64,000 bases of DNA, taken from assembly GCF_024055725.1 (NCBI RefSeq), contig NZ_JAMXMX010000004.1, positions 310,001-374,000 on the forward strand. The letters are read 5' to 3'. The position numbers were made by a program, and so were the translations under genes. Source of the stretch: Actinoallomurus spadix. GTDB lineage: Bacteria > Actinomycetota > Actinomycetes > Streptosporangiales > Streptosporangiaceae. The notes below the pieces were generated by a model. That model saw only the letters and a list, made by a program, of their open reading frames with translations, ran no database searches and was not told the DNA's origin. Shown in pieces: positions 53,411 to 61,030 of this stretch. Position 1 is the stretch's first letter. Every line of letters begins with the position of its first letter.

Positions 53411-54766
53411 ATGCAGAGACTCACGGACATCATCGCGGACAGTGGCCTTCCGACCCCGTACGACGACGCGACGCTCCTCACCGAGTATCAGAACGCCGGC
53501 CACGACCCCGCCGACGTGATCTATCTCAGTCTCGGCGAGACCTGGAGCGAGGTCGCCCCAGGTCTGCGGAAGACGCTCAGCGGCGGCATTCCCCTCCATA
53601 GCCATGGGTACATCCTCAGCCCCTACGGCCTGCCCGCACTTCATCGTGCCCTGCGCTCGTACATCACGGACACGCACGACCTGGCCGGGGTCGCCGACCT
53701 CGGCGTCGACTATGAGGTGGCGGTCTCTCAGAGCAGCACCCGCACCGCGATGTTCCACTTCGGACGGCTGCTGGCCGAGGAGAACGCAGCATCCGCTGAA
53801 CACCGCCCCATCGCCATCACCTCCTCACCGGGCTGGGATCACGCCGGCGTCTACACGGCTCTCGGCTTTGACATGCGGTACTTCCCTCTATCCCCACGAT
53901 CTGGCTACCAACCGGATGCCGAAGAGATCGAAGCCCTCTTGAGCCAGGCGCGCAAGGACACCCAGGGACCCGTCCTGTTGATCATCAACGCCCAGCACAA
54001 TCCAAGTGGTGTCAACTGGGCGCGGGAAACGGTGCATGCGATGGTTCGCGCGGCACTCGATACCGGCAGTTGCCTGCTCATCGACGACGCCTTCTACGGC
54101 GTGCACGATCCCGACGTCAGGCCGACCAACGCCTTGCGCATTCTCCTGGACGAGGTCAGGGATCTGCCACTGGGTCGGCGTCCGCGCTGGCTGGCAGTGC
54201 GTTCACTAGGGAAGCAATTCAACAGCAACGGGTGGGGCATCGGTGCGATGACCGGCCCAGTCGACACACTCACACCTTTGCTCACTCGGCTTCTGCCGCA
54301 GCACACCTACGTGTCCGCCGTCCCCCTCCAGGCTGCGATGGCCGAGTGGCTTCGGGACCCGTCCTGCAACAGCTACCTCGCCGAACAGCGTGCGCTGTAC
54401 GCGGCGAAACGCAAGGAGATCACTCGGCGTCTCACCCACGAGTTCGGATATCCGGACGAGGCTTTCTCCGCCGGGAACTGTACCAGCTACATGTTGATGC
54501 GCATTCCTCCTTGGTATCACGACTCTCCGGACTCGGAGACGGACTACCGCACCTACTGTCTGTGGCGGACCGGAGTTCTTCTCGGGGAGGCCCATATGAC
54601 CACGCCCGGCCGACCCCTCAACGATTCGAACGGCTACATTCGGTTCTACCTCGGCCCGCCCCAAGAAACGCTCACCGATGCTCTGGACAGGATGAAAGCC
54701 GCCGAACTCACTTGGAAAGGAACAGAGGCCACTGAGCGTCTCACTTCCTCAACCAGGATTGCATGA
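53411..54766 (+). CDS. PLP-dependent aminotransferase, fold type I
   Basis: 451 residues. Aminotransferase class I/II layout: HGYILSPYGLPALHRALRSY (cofactor Tyr), NAQHNPSGVNW, the Asp/Tyr of LLIDDAFYGVHD, and Lys268 in VRSLGKQFNSNGWGIG that binds PLP. GYIRFYLG near the end holds the carboxylate Arg. GAAGGAAG stands 6 bp before ATG 53411. Codon use is less GC-biased than in the flanking genes (CAT, TAT, GAT, TCT are present), a sign of transfer. Next to a TDO-like gene, an aromatic amino acid such as tryptophan is the likeliest substrate (inference). Its end overlaps the short ORF on the other strand by 18 bp. Confidence 0.85.
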   Translation: MQRLTDIIADSGLPTPYDDATLLTEYQNAGHDPADVIYLSLGETWSEVAPGLRKTLSGGIPLHSHGYILSPYGLPALHRALRSYITDTHDLAGVADLGVDYEVAVSQSSTRTAMFHFGRLLAEENAASAEHRPIAITSSPGWDHAGVYTALGFDMRYFPLSPRSGYQPDAEEIEALLSQARKDTQGPVLLIINAQHNPSGVNWARETVHAMVRAALDTGSCLLIDDAFYGVHDPDVRPTNALRILLDEVRDLPLGRRPRWLAVRSLGKQFNSNGWGIGAMTGPVDTLTPLLTRLLPQHTYVSAVPLQAAMAEWLRDPSCNSYLAEQRALYAAKRKEITRRLTHEFGYPDEAFSAGNCTSYMLMRIPPWYHDSPDSETDYRTYCLWRTGVLLGEAHMTTPGRPLNDSNGYIRFYLGPPQETLTDALDRMKAAELTWKGTEATERLTSSTRIA

Positions 54767-54946
54767 CGTGGCACTCATGGACCACCCGCGGACGTACGCG
54801 TCTTCGAAGTGCGACAGGTTGGCCCGCTCGAGCTCGGCGGCGGAGAACACGTCGGTCACGTCACCGGAGGATCTGACGTCAATCGGGTAGCCGCTGCGAA
54901 CGCCTCGTGTCCCGGCCAGGCAATCGGGGCGTTCGCGGCCGCCCAT
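54749..54946 (-). CDS. Short ORF (65 codons) directly behind the methyltransferase gene
   Basis: The methyltransferase stop TAG is followed at once by ATG (TAGATG), so reinitiation is possible. The first 30 codons look noncoding, but from a GTG at 54859 the frame VTDVFSAAELERANLSHFED then AYVRGWSMSATSCNPG has strong third-position GC and an amphipathic, acidic helix followed by a short polar end with one Trp, one Cys and several Ser/Thr. That shape resembles a RiPP leader and core, but no RBS is seen and it overlaps the aminotransferase 3-prime end. No family recognised. Confidence 0.35.
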   Translation of the reverse strand: MGGRERPDCLAGTRGVRSGYPIDVRSSGDVTDVFSAAELERANLSHFEDAYVRGWSMSATSCNPG

Positions 54947-56710
54947 CTACGATCCGCCGGTCGGAACGGCGGTCAGGGCCGCCATGTCCAGAGCGAGCGG
55001 CGCGATGCCGACCAGGTCGAAGCCGGCCGCGCGCAGCAGTCGGCGGTATTCCTCGTCGGTGCGTTCACGGCCGCCGATGTTGTTGACGGCCATGTGCACG
55101 TCCCAGGCGATGGCCAGGGACGGTGTGCCGTCCGTCGGGATGGGGCGTTCGATGATGACCAGCCGGGCGCTCTCCGTCATGGCGCGCCGGCAGTTCGCCA
55201 GGATCTTGAGGCACTGCTCGTCGTCCCAGTCGTGGAGTATGCGGGAGAGCAGGTAGATGTCGCCGCCCCGCGGTACCTGCTCGGTGAAGTCGCCGCCGAC
55301 GACCTCGCACCGGTCGAGCAGGCCGTCCTTCTCGAACACCTCGCGGGCCGCGTCGGCGGTCGCCGGCTGGTCGAACAGCACGCCACGAGTGGCGGGAGCC
55401 GCCTTCAGGACGTGGCGGAGCAGGTCGCCGTGGCCGCCGGCGACGTCGACGACGGTTCCCACGTCGGCGAAGTCGATCACCTCGGGAACTCGGCTGAACC
55501 ATGACGACCCGGCCGCCATGGCACCGTGGAAGACGCGGGCCTGCTCGGGATGCTCGTTCAGATAGTCGAAGGGCGGCAGGCCCAGCGCGTGCTCGAAGGC
55601 GTTCTCACCCGTGCGGACCGAATGCGTGAGGGAGCCGAAGCTGCGGTAGAAGATCCCCCCGTACAGCCGGGCGACGTCGCGGAGCGCTCCGGTCCGCAAC
55701 GTCATGCCGAGCCGGGTCAGCTCCCATCGCTCACCGTCTCGGCGCACGACGCCGAGCGACGCGAGGTAGCGCAGTACCCGGTGCAGCAGGTCGGCGTCCG
55801 CGTTCGTCAGCAGGGCGAGCTCGGCGCTGGTCGCCGGCTGTGAACCCAGGTGGTCGGGGAGCCCGAGTTCCGCGGCCGCGCACAGGGCCTGGGTGGTCCA
55901 CGCGCCGGTCAACATCTCGAACATCCGCCGCGTCGCGTCTTCGTCGGCGGACGGCTCCGGCACGGTGTGAGCGAGACGAGACGACTCCGCCGACCGCAGG
56001 TGAGTGGTCAGCAGCTCATGGCGGCCGTCGACGAGCAGTTCCAGTCTGCGCGGCCACCCCTGGGGTCGGATCAGGCCCTCGGCACGGAAGTACAGCACGG
56101 TGCACCCGGCCGGCCCTTCGTGGGGGTTGAACCCGCCGCCGTCGGGCGTCATTCCGGCGGGGCCGGTGAGCAGCCCCCATAGCCGTTCCGTAAGGTGAGG
56201 CTCGGACACGTGGAGCGCGAAATGGGTCTCGTGGCCGGCCCGGCGTTCGTCGTCCATCAGCCGTTCGAATCGTTCACCGGATCTCGGGGGACAAACGAAG
56301 ATCTCGACTTCACCGCCGTGATCGGGATCGCCGCCGGTGATCGTGGCGTGCACGATCTGGACCGGCAGATCCTCCTCGGGTATGCCATATCCGCGGGCCA
56401 CCCTGCCGCGTACGACGGTGCTCGGCTGGGGCGACGCGGCGGTCAGTCCCATCGCTGCCAGCCGGGCGAAGAACGCATCCGGCCGGCCGGACGGGAAGAC
56501 CATGACCGAGCCGTGCACGAAACGGCAGTGTCGTGCGATCTCCGCGACGACATGCGCAGGCGTGCCATCGGGCAGTATTTCGGCGAGCAGTCGGCCGGTG
56601 CTCAACGAGCGGGTGAACTCCATGACTCGGCGTATGCGCCGCACGTCGACATCGTAAAGCGGTGATTCACCGGCGTTCTCGGCCTCGCCGGAAAAATGCG
56701 CGGTCGTCAT
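54947..56710 (-). CDS. SAM-dependent methyltransferase with extra N-terminal domain
   Basis: 587 residues from ATG 56710. The C-terminal 330 residues are a plant-COMT/actinomycete type O- or C-methyltransferase: dimerisation HTH (GAWTTQALCAAAELGLPDHL), SAM motif VVDVAGGHGDLLRHVL, RILHDWDDEQCLKIL with the His often used as base, and IIERPIPTDG. The N-terminal 240 residues are not known to me; blocks such as HATITGG...GEVEIFVC and THFALHVSEPHLTERLWGLL could form a VOC-like fold. A fusion of this kind is unusual. Convergent with the aminotransferase; probably acts on the same small molecule (inference). Confidence 0.85.
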   Translation of the reverse strand: MTTAHFSGEAENAGESPLYDVDVRRIRRVMEFTRSLSTGRLLAEILPDGTPAHVVAEIARHCRFVHGSVMVFPSGRPDAFFARLAAMGLTAASPQPSTVVRGRVARGYGIPEEDLPVQIVHATITGGDPDHGGEVEIFVCPPRSGERFERLMDDERRAGHETHFALHVSEPHLTERLWGLLTGPAGMTPDGGGFNPHEGPAGCTVLYFRAEGLIRPQGWPRRLELLVDGRHELLTTHLRSAESSRLAHTVPEPSADEDATRRMFEMLTGAWTTQALCAAAELGLPDHLGSQPATSAELALLTNADADLLHRVLRYLASLGVVRRDGERWELTRLGMTLRTGALRDVARLYGGIFYRSFGSLTHSVRTGENAFEHALGLPPFDYLNEHPEQARVFHGAMAAGSSWFSRVPEVIDFADVGTVVDVAGGHGDLLRHVLKAAPATRGVLFDQPATADAAREVFEKDGLLDRCEVVGGDFTEQVPRGGDIYLLSRILHDWDDEQCLKILANCRRAMTESARLVIIERPIPTDGTPSLAIAWDVHMAVNNIGGRERTDEEYRRLLRAAGFDLVGIAPLALDMAALTAVPTGGS

Positions 56711-56970
56711 CCTGGCCCCGAATCCACTTGGGAACAACGTTGATCATCGTTACACACAGCCCCAGGAGTTTCCAGCGATCACAGCAGACGAACGTCGACA
56801 CAGCAGTTTTGTTCGATTCATCAAATAATCTGTCAAACCCCTGAGCCGCCGACGGATGGTCGACTGGAATCACCACCGAGAAGCGATAATTCAGCGCCTC
56901 GTCGTTCACCGGTGCGCAATCGGCGTACGGGTGCCGGGGGCCGGCCGATCCCTGTGATGACCGTCATTCA
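56711..56970 (-). other. AT-richer promoter region of the methyltransferase gene
   Basis: Contains the lowest-GC stretch of the window (about 56735-56835), fitting acquired DNA and a promoter. An 80-codon frame on the minus strand overlaps the methyltransferase start but has no coding character. Nothing else is seen. Confidence 0.5.
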
Positions 56971-57404
56971 GCCGACGACCGCGCCGCCTCGGCCGCAGCC
57001 CGCAGCCGTCACTCCTCACCGGAGGCGAATCGGTGCTCAGAGTCACCGGCCGCCGACGGCGTTGCGCCGGGGAACTCATCGGAAGCGGATGATGATCCGC
57101 CCAAGGTTCTCCGGATCGGGCTCGACATTCTTGTACAGCTTCCTGAGGTGCGGCTGCCGCAAGAGGGCGAGCACGCGGCTCTTCAGCTTCTGCGACCCCT
57201 TGCCCGGGATGATGATCACACGCTCGGCATTCGTCTGCGCCGCCCTGAACATCATCGAGCGCACGGCCTGATCGACGTCGCGCTGACTCTTGAAGATCGG
57301 ATGCAGGTCGAGCGTGAGCGTCATGAACTCTCCTTGTCACCGTGACCTGACCTCGTAGCCATCATCCATGCCTACGGCCGAAGATCCGATCGGGTTCAGG
57401 CCGG
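56971..57404. repeat. Direct repeat flanking the tryptophan-type cassette, right copy
   Basis: Repeats, in order, the end of the FNT gene (GCCGACGACCGCGCCGCCTC at 56971-56990, 1 mismatch in 20), a CGCAGCCCGCAGCCGTCAC block, the full Smr gene and its upstream region to CCGATCGGGTTCAGGCCGG. Compared with the left copy there is an insertion between the CGCAGCC block and the Smr gene. No gene for the transporter itself is present here, so this copy is the derived one. Confidence 0.75.
57076..57324 (-). CDS. Small Smr-domain protein, copy 2
   Basis: 82 residues, nearly identical to the protein at 51870 (Tyr for Asp at LYKNVEPD, Ile for Val at the end). The same start and a very similar RBS (AAGGAGAG) are kept, and substitutions are few and mostly conservative, so both copies are probably still functional or the duplication is recent. 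Part of the right-hand repeat copy. Confidence 0.8.
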   Translation of the reverse strand: MTLTLDLHPIFKSQRDVDQAVRSMMFRAAQTNAERVIIIPGKGSQKLKSRVLALLRQPHLRKLYKNVEPDPENLGRIIIRFR

Positions 57405-57462
57405 TCTCGTCGCCACTTCACGGTGGGATGCGACGCCGGTAGCCACGGGCACGCGTTAGCCA

Positions 57463-57474
57463 GCGCTATAGCGC
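57463..57474. promoter_or_regulatory. 12-bp palindrome upstream of the DUF3073-arsR-sulP operon
   Basis: GCGCTATAGCGC is fully symmetric and 108 bp before the DUF3073 start. Downstream at about 57513-57536 an imperfect dyad TCAATTGC...GACTTGA in an AT-rich patch has the 12-2-12 size of ArsR/SmtB operators. Either may bind the operon's own regulator. Confidence 0.4.
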
Positions 57475-57581
57475 GGCGTATGCGGCCGCCGGCAGCGACA
57501 TGAAGGTTTTTTCAATTGCTAATATGGTGACTTGATGAAGGATGCGGGCCGTGCGCGGTCCCGATCGAGGAGGTCGAGCGG

Positions 57582-57761
57582 GTGGGGCGTGGGAGAGCGA
57601 AGGCGAAGCAGACGAAGGTCGCGCGCCGGCTGAAGTACGGCGGCGCGGGCACCGACCTCGATCGCCTGCGGAAGGAACTGGGCGCCGACGCGTCCGCCGC
57701 CGAGGAGAGCGAGCGTGCCGAGGCCGGGCGGGTCGACGCGGACGACACGGAGGCCGAGTGA
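57582..57761 (+). CDS. DUF3073 family protein
   Basis: 59 residues, starting GTG (VGRGRAKAKQTKVARRLKYG, then TDLDRLRKELG) with an acidic tail (DADDTEAE). The basic N-terminus and LKY..TDL.RL pattern are those of DUF3073, a small actinobacterial protein of unknown function. GAGGAGG lies 10 bp upstream, and the TGA shares its A with the ATG of the arsR gene (TGATG), so they are coupled. Confidence 0.85.
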   Translation: MGRGRAKAKQTKVARRLKYGGAGTDLDRLRKELGADASAAEESERAEAGRVDADDTEAE

Positions 57762-58108
57762 TGCCGGTCCCGCTCTACCAGGCCAAGGCCGAGCTGTTCA
57801 AGACGCTGGGTCATCCGGTGCGCATCCGGGTTCTGGAGCTGTTGTGCGAGGGGCCCACACCGGTCCGGGACCTGCTGGCCGCGATCGAGGTGGAGGCGTC
57901 CAACCTGTCCCAGCAGCTCGCGGTGCTGCGCCGGGCCGGGATCGTGACCGCCCACCGGGAGGGCTCGACCGTCGTGTACGAGCTGGCCGGCGGTGACGTG
58001 TCGGACCTGATGCGCGCGGCCCGGCGCATCCTCACCGACCTGCTCGCCGACCAGGGTGAGCTGCTCGCCGAGCTGAAGGGCGAACCGGCCGCGAGGACGA
58101 CCGCGTGA
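57761..58108 (+). CDS. ArsR-family transcriptional regulator
   Basis: 115 residues, a winged HTH: LFKTLGHPVRIRVLELLCEG, recognition helix EVEASNLSQQLAVLRRAGIV and wing REGSTVVYELAG. The metal-binding CxC motif (ELCVCDL) of metal sensors is absent, so the signal is not an arsenic/cadmium-type metal at that site. Stop overlaps the GTG of the sulP gene (GTGA). Likely represses its operon. Confidence 0.9.
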   Translation: MPVPLYQAKAELFKTLGHPVRIRVLELLCEGPTPVRDLLAAIEVEASNLSQQLAVLRRAGIVTAHREGSTVVYELAGGDVSDLMRAARRILTDLLADQGELLAELKGEPAARTTA

Positions 58109-59796
58109 GCATGCCCCTGCCCCTGCGCCGCCTCGGCGGCCTACTCCCCGGCCGGCTCGACTGGGCGCCCGCCCGGCGCTCGCCCGGCCGTGACCTGCTG
58201 GCCGGGCTGATCGTGGCGGTGGTCGCGCTGCCGCTCGCCCTGGCGTTCGGCGTCAGCTCCGGGCTGGGCGCCCAGGCCGGGCTGGTCACCGCGATCGTCG
58301 CCGGCACCCTGGCCGCCGTGTTCGGCGGCAGCAACCTGCAGGTCTCCGGCCCGACCGGGGCGATGACGGTCGTACTGGTGCCGATCGTCGGCCGGTACGG
58401 CGCCGACGGTGTGCTCATGGTCGGGCTGATGGCCGGGTTCGTGCTGGTGCTTCTCGCGGCGCTGCGGGCGGGCCGGTTCGCCGGGTTGCTGCCCATGCCG
58501 GTCATCGAGGGCTTCACCGCCGGGATCGCGGTGGTCATCGCGCTTCAGCAGGTGCCCGCCGCGCTCGGGGTGACCGGTGTGCACGCCGACAAGGTCTGGC
58601 GGGCGGCGGCCGTGGCCGCCGCGCGGTACGGCGAGCATCCCACGGTCGCCGCCCCCGTGATGGCCGTGGCCGTCGCCGCGCTCATGCTGGCCGGGGCCCG
58701 GATCCGGCCCGGCGTGCCGTTCTCGCTGGCCGGCATCGTGCTGGCGACGCTCGTCGCGCAGGTCGCCCCACTCCACGTGGCCCGCATCGGGGCGCTACCG
58801 GCCGGTCTGCCCGCACCCTCGCTCGGCTTCCTGGACCCCGGCATGGCCGCGGCGCTGCTGCCGTCCGCGCTGGCCGTTGCGGCGCTGGCCGCGCTGGAGA
58901 GCCTGCTGTGCGCGACCGTCGCCGACGCGATGAGCGTCGGCGAGAAACACGACCCGGACCGCGAGCTGTTCGGCCAGGGCATCGCGAACCTGGCCGCTCC
59001 CCTGCTCGGCGGCGTCCCGGCCACCGCCGCGATCGCCCGGACGGCCGTCAACGTACGCGCCGGGGCCCGGTCCCGGCTGGCGGCGCTGACGCACGCGGCG
59101 GTGCTCGCCGCCATCGTGTTCACGGCCGGTGGTCTGGTCGGCCGGATCCCGCTGGCCGCGCTGGCCGGCGTCCTGCTGGCCACCACCGTCCGCATGGTCG
59201 AGGTCGGCTCGCTGCGCGCGATCACCCGGGCCACGCGCGGCGACGGGGTCGTGCTGATCCTGACGTTCCTCGTCACCGTCGTGTTCGACCTGGTCACGGC
59301 GGTCGCCGTCGGTGTCGCGCTGGCCATCGTCCTGGCGCTGCGCGCGGTCGCCCGCACGGCCCGGCTCGACCAGGTGCCGCTGGAGGCCGGCGACCACACC
59401 GACGAGGAGCGGCGGTTGCTGGCCGAGCACATCATCGCGTACCGCTTCGACGGCCCGCTGTTCTTCGCCGCCGCGCACCGCTTCCTCCTCGAACTGTCCG
59501 AGGCCACCGACGTCCGGGTCGTCATCCTGCGGATGTCGCGGATCTCCACCCTGGACGCCACCGGCGCGGGAGTGCTCCGCGACGCCATCACGCGTCTGGA
59601 ACAGCACGGCGTCACCGTGCTCATCTCGGGGATCAAGCCGGGGCACGACCAGATCCTGGCCGCCCTCGGCGTCGCGGACCATCTGCGCCGCGACGGCCTG
59701 ATCTTCCCGGACACCCCGGCGGCGATCGCGCACGCCCGTACGCTCCTCCGCCGGGAGGTGCCCGGCGCGGCCGCCGGGAACGTCAGGAGCGCGTGA
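58105..59796 (+). CDS. SulP-family anion transporter with STAS domain
   Basis: 563 residues. About 12-14 membrane segments (DLLAGLIVAVVALPLALAFG is the SulP signature start; GLVTAIVAGTLAAVFGGSNL; VSGPTGAMTVVLVPIVGRYG), then a cytoplasmic STAS domain at about 440-550 (YRFDGPLFFAAAHRFLLELS; LRMSRISTLDATGAGVLRDA). The family carries sulfate, bicarbonate or other anions with Na+ or H+. The ArsR-SulP pairing is frequent in actinobacteria and cyanobacterial relatives carry bicarbonate; substrate not fixed here. Confidence 0.92.
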   Translation: MSMPLPLRRLGGLLPGRLDWAPARRSPGRDLLAGLIVAVVALPLALAFGVSSGLGAQAGLVTAIVAGTLAAVFGGSNLQVSGPTGAMTVVLVPIVGRYGADGVLMVGLMAGFVLVLLAALRAGRFAGLLPMPVIEGFTAGIAVVIALQQVPAALGVTGVHADKVWRAAAVAAARYGEHPTVAAPVMAVAVAALMLAGARIRPGVPFSLAGIVLATLVAQVAPLHVARIGALPAGLPAPSLGFLDPGMAAALLPSALAVAALAALESLLCATVADAMSVGEKHDPDRELFGQGIANLAAPLLGGVPATAAIARTAVNVRAGARSRLAALTHAAVLAAIVFTAGGLVGRIPLAALAGVLLATTVRMVEVGSLRAITRATRGDGVVLILTFLVTVVFDLVTAVAVGVALAIVLALRAVARTARLDQVPLEAGDHTDEERRLLAEHIIAYRFDGPLFFAAAHRFLLELSEATDVRVVILRMSRISTLDATGAGVLRDAITRLEQHGVTVLISGIKPGHDQILAALGVADHLRRDGLIFPDTPAAIAHARTLLRREVPGAAAGNVRSA

Positions 59797-59820
59797 GGGC
59801 CGAGCGCCGGACCCGCGGCC

Positions 59821-60513
59821 TCACCAGGGGAGCACACCGGCGCGGTCGGTCACCGTGCCGGTGGGCGTGTCGGGCCCGAGGGTGGCGATGCGCACCGCGG
59901 CCTCGGCGCCCTCCTCGACGCTGTGCCCGGTGTGGCCGGTGAACTCGGTCGCGGTCTGGCCGGGGTCGACCGCGTTGAAGCGGACGTCGGGGGTCGCTTT
60001 GGCGTACTGCATGGTCAGCATGGTGACCGCGCTCTTGGACGAGCCGTACGCGGCGAGCGGATACCGCGACTCGACGCGCTCCGGGTCGTGGGTCAGCGTA
60101 AACGACCCGAGTCCGCTGGTGACGTTGATGACGGACGGAACGGTCGCCGCTCGCAGGAGCGGCAGGAACGCATGGGTGACCCGTACGAGGCCGAAGACGT
60201 TGGTCTCGTAGACGTGGCGGATCTGGTCCACCGTCATGTCCTCGGGCGCGGTGACCTCACCGAGGATTCCGGCGTTGTTGATGAGGACGTCCAGGTGGCC
60301 GGCCTGCGCGCGCAGCGTCTCGACCGCCGCGTTCACCGACGCGTCGTCGGTCACGTCCAGCTGGATGAACTTGGCGCCGAGCCGGTCGGCGGCCTCGCGA
60401 CCGTTCTCCGGGTCGCGGGCTCCGATCCAGACGGTCTGGCCTGCCTCGATGAGCCGGCGCGCGGTCTCGTGGCCGAGGCCCCGGTTGCCGCCAGTGATCA
60501 ATGTGGTCGTCAT
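59821..60513 (-). CDS. Short-chain dehydrogenase/reductase
   Basis: 230 residues. Classical SDR: cofactor loop LITGGNRGLGHETARRLIEA, NNAG (VLINNAGILGEV), catalytic Ser in NVTSGLGSF and YGSSKSA (Tyr and Lys of YxxxK as Y..SK). The Arg in WIGARDPENG suggests NADP. Near-terminal GQTATEFTGHTGHSVEEGA is typical of a large actinobacterial subgroup. It follows the ABM gene on the same strand (47 bp) and may be cotranscribed. Confidence 0.9.
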   Translation of the reverse strand: MTTTLITGGNRGLGHETARRLIEAGQTVWIGARDPENGREAADRLGAKFIQLDVTDDASVNAAVETLRAQAGHLDVLINNAGILGEVTAPEDMTVDQIRHVYETNVFGLVRVTHAFLPLLRAATVPSVINVTSGLGSFTLTHDPERVESRYPLAAYGSSKSAVTMLTMQYAKATPDVRFNAVDPGQTATEFTGHTGHSVEEGAEAAVRIATLGPDTPTGTVTDRAGVLPW

Positions 60514-60560
60514 TCGCCGTTCCTTATATGCCGTCGGTGTGGATGTGAGGGCGTGTCGTA

Positions 60561-60884
60561 CTAGTGGGCGGGGCGGAACGGGCGCAGCAGGCGGATGCCG
60601 TCCTCGATGGAGCCTTCGATCAGCTCGAGCATCTGCGGGACGAGTTCCTGCATCCGGGGCGCGGCGAGGTGGGCCTCGAGTTGGGCGCGGGTCTCCCAGC
60701 GTTCGTAGATGACGAACGAGCCGGGCCGGCCCTCGACCTCGTGGGCCTCGTAGTCGATGTTGCCCGGGTCGTTGCGCGAGGGGGTGACGGCCGCGGTGAT
60801 GAACGCCTCGAGGTCGGCCTCCCTCCCCGCCTTCGCCTTGGCGTCCCAGATGACGGTCACGTAGCCGTTGGGGGTCGCGGTCAT
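60561..60884 (-). CDS. Antibiotic-biosynthesis monooxygenase (ABM)-fold protein
   Basis: 107 residues with a dimeric ferredoxin-like ABM fold: YVTVIWDAKAKAGREADLEA, SRNDPGNIDYEAHEVEGRPG, FVIYERWETRAQLEAHLAAP. Such cofactor-free proteins oxidise quinol-type compounds or degrade haem, others only bind. Next to an SDR gene and a large LuxR-type regulator it may belong to a small quinone or methylglyoxal detoxification pair (inference). Confidence 0.87.
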   Translation of the reverse strand: MTATPNGYVTVIWDAKAKAGREADLEAFITAAVTPSRNDPGNIDYEAHEVEGRPGSFVIYERWETRAQLEAHLAAPRMQELVPQMLELIEGSIEDGIRLLRPFRPAH

Positions 60885-61030
60885 GTTGATCCCTTTCCGA
60901 GCCGGCAGGTTGATGTGCCTACGAGGGTGGCTCAGCGGCCGTGCCGGCAGCCTCCGTCAGCTGACTGACATCTGAGGGCCGGCATGCTCACATCAGGGCC
61001 GGGGCGGTACTGCGGCCCGGAGGGCGGATC

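Noticed and set aside
56667-56909. 80-codon minus-strand ORF before the methyltransferase
   Set aside because: It overlaps the methyltransferase start, has no RBS, and its composition follows the AT-rich promoter region rather than coding DNA.
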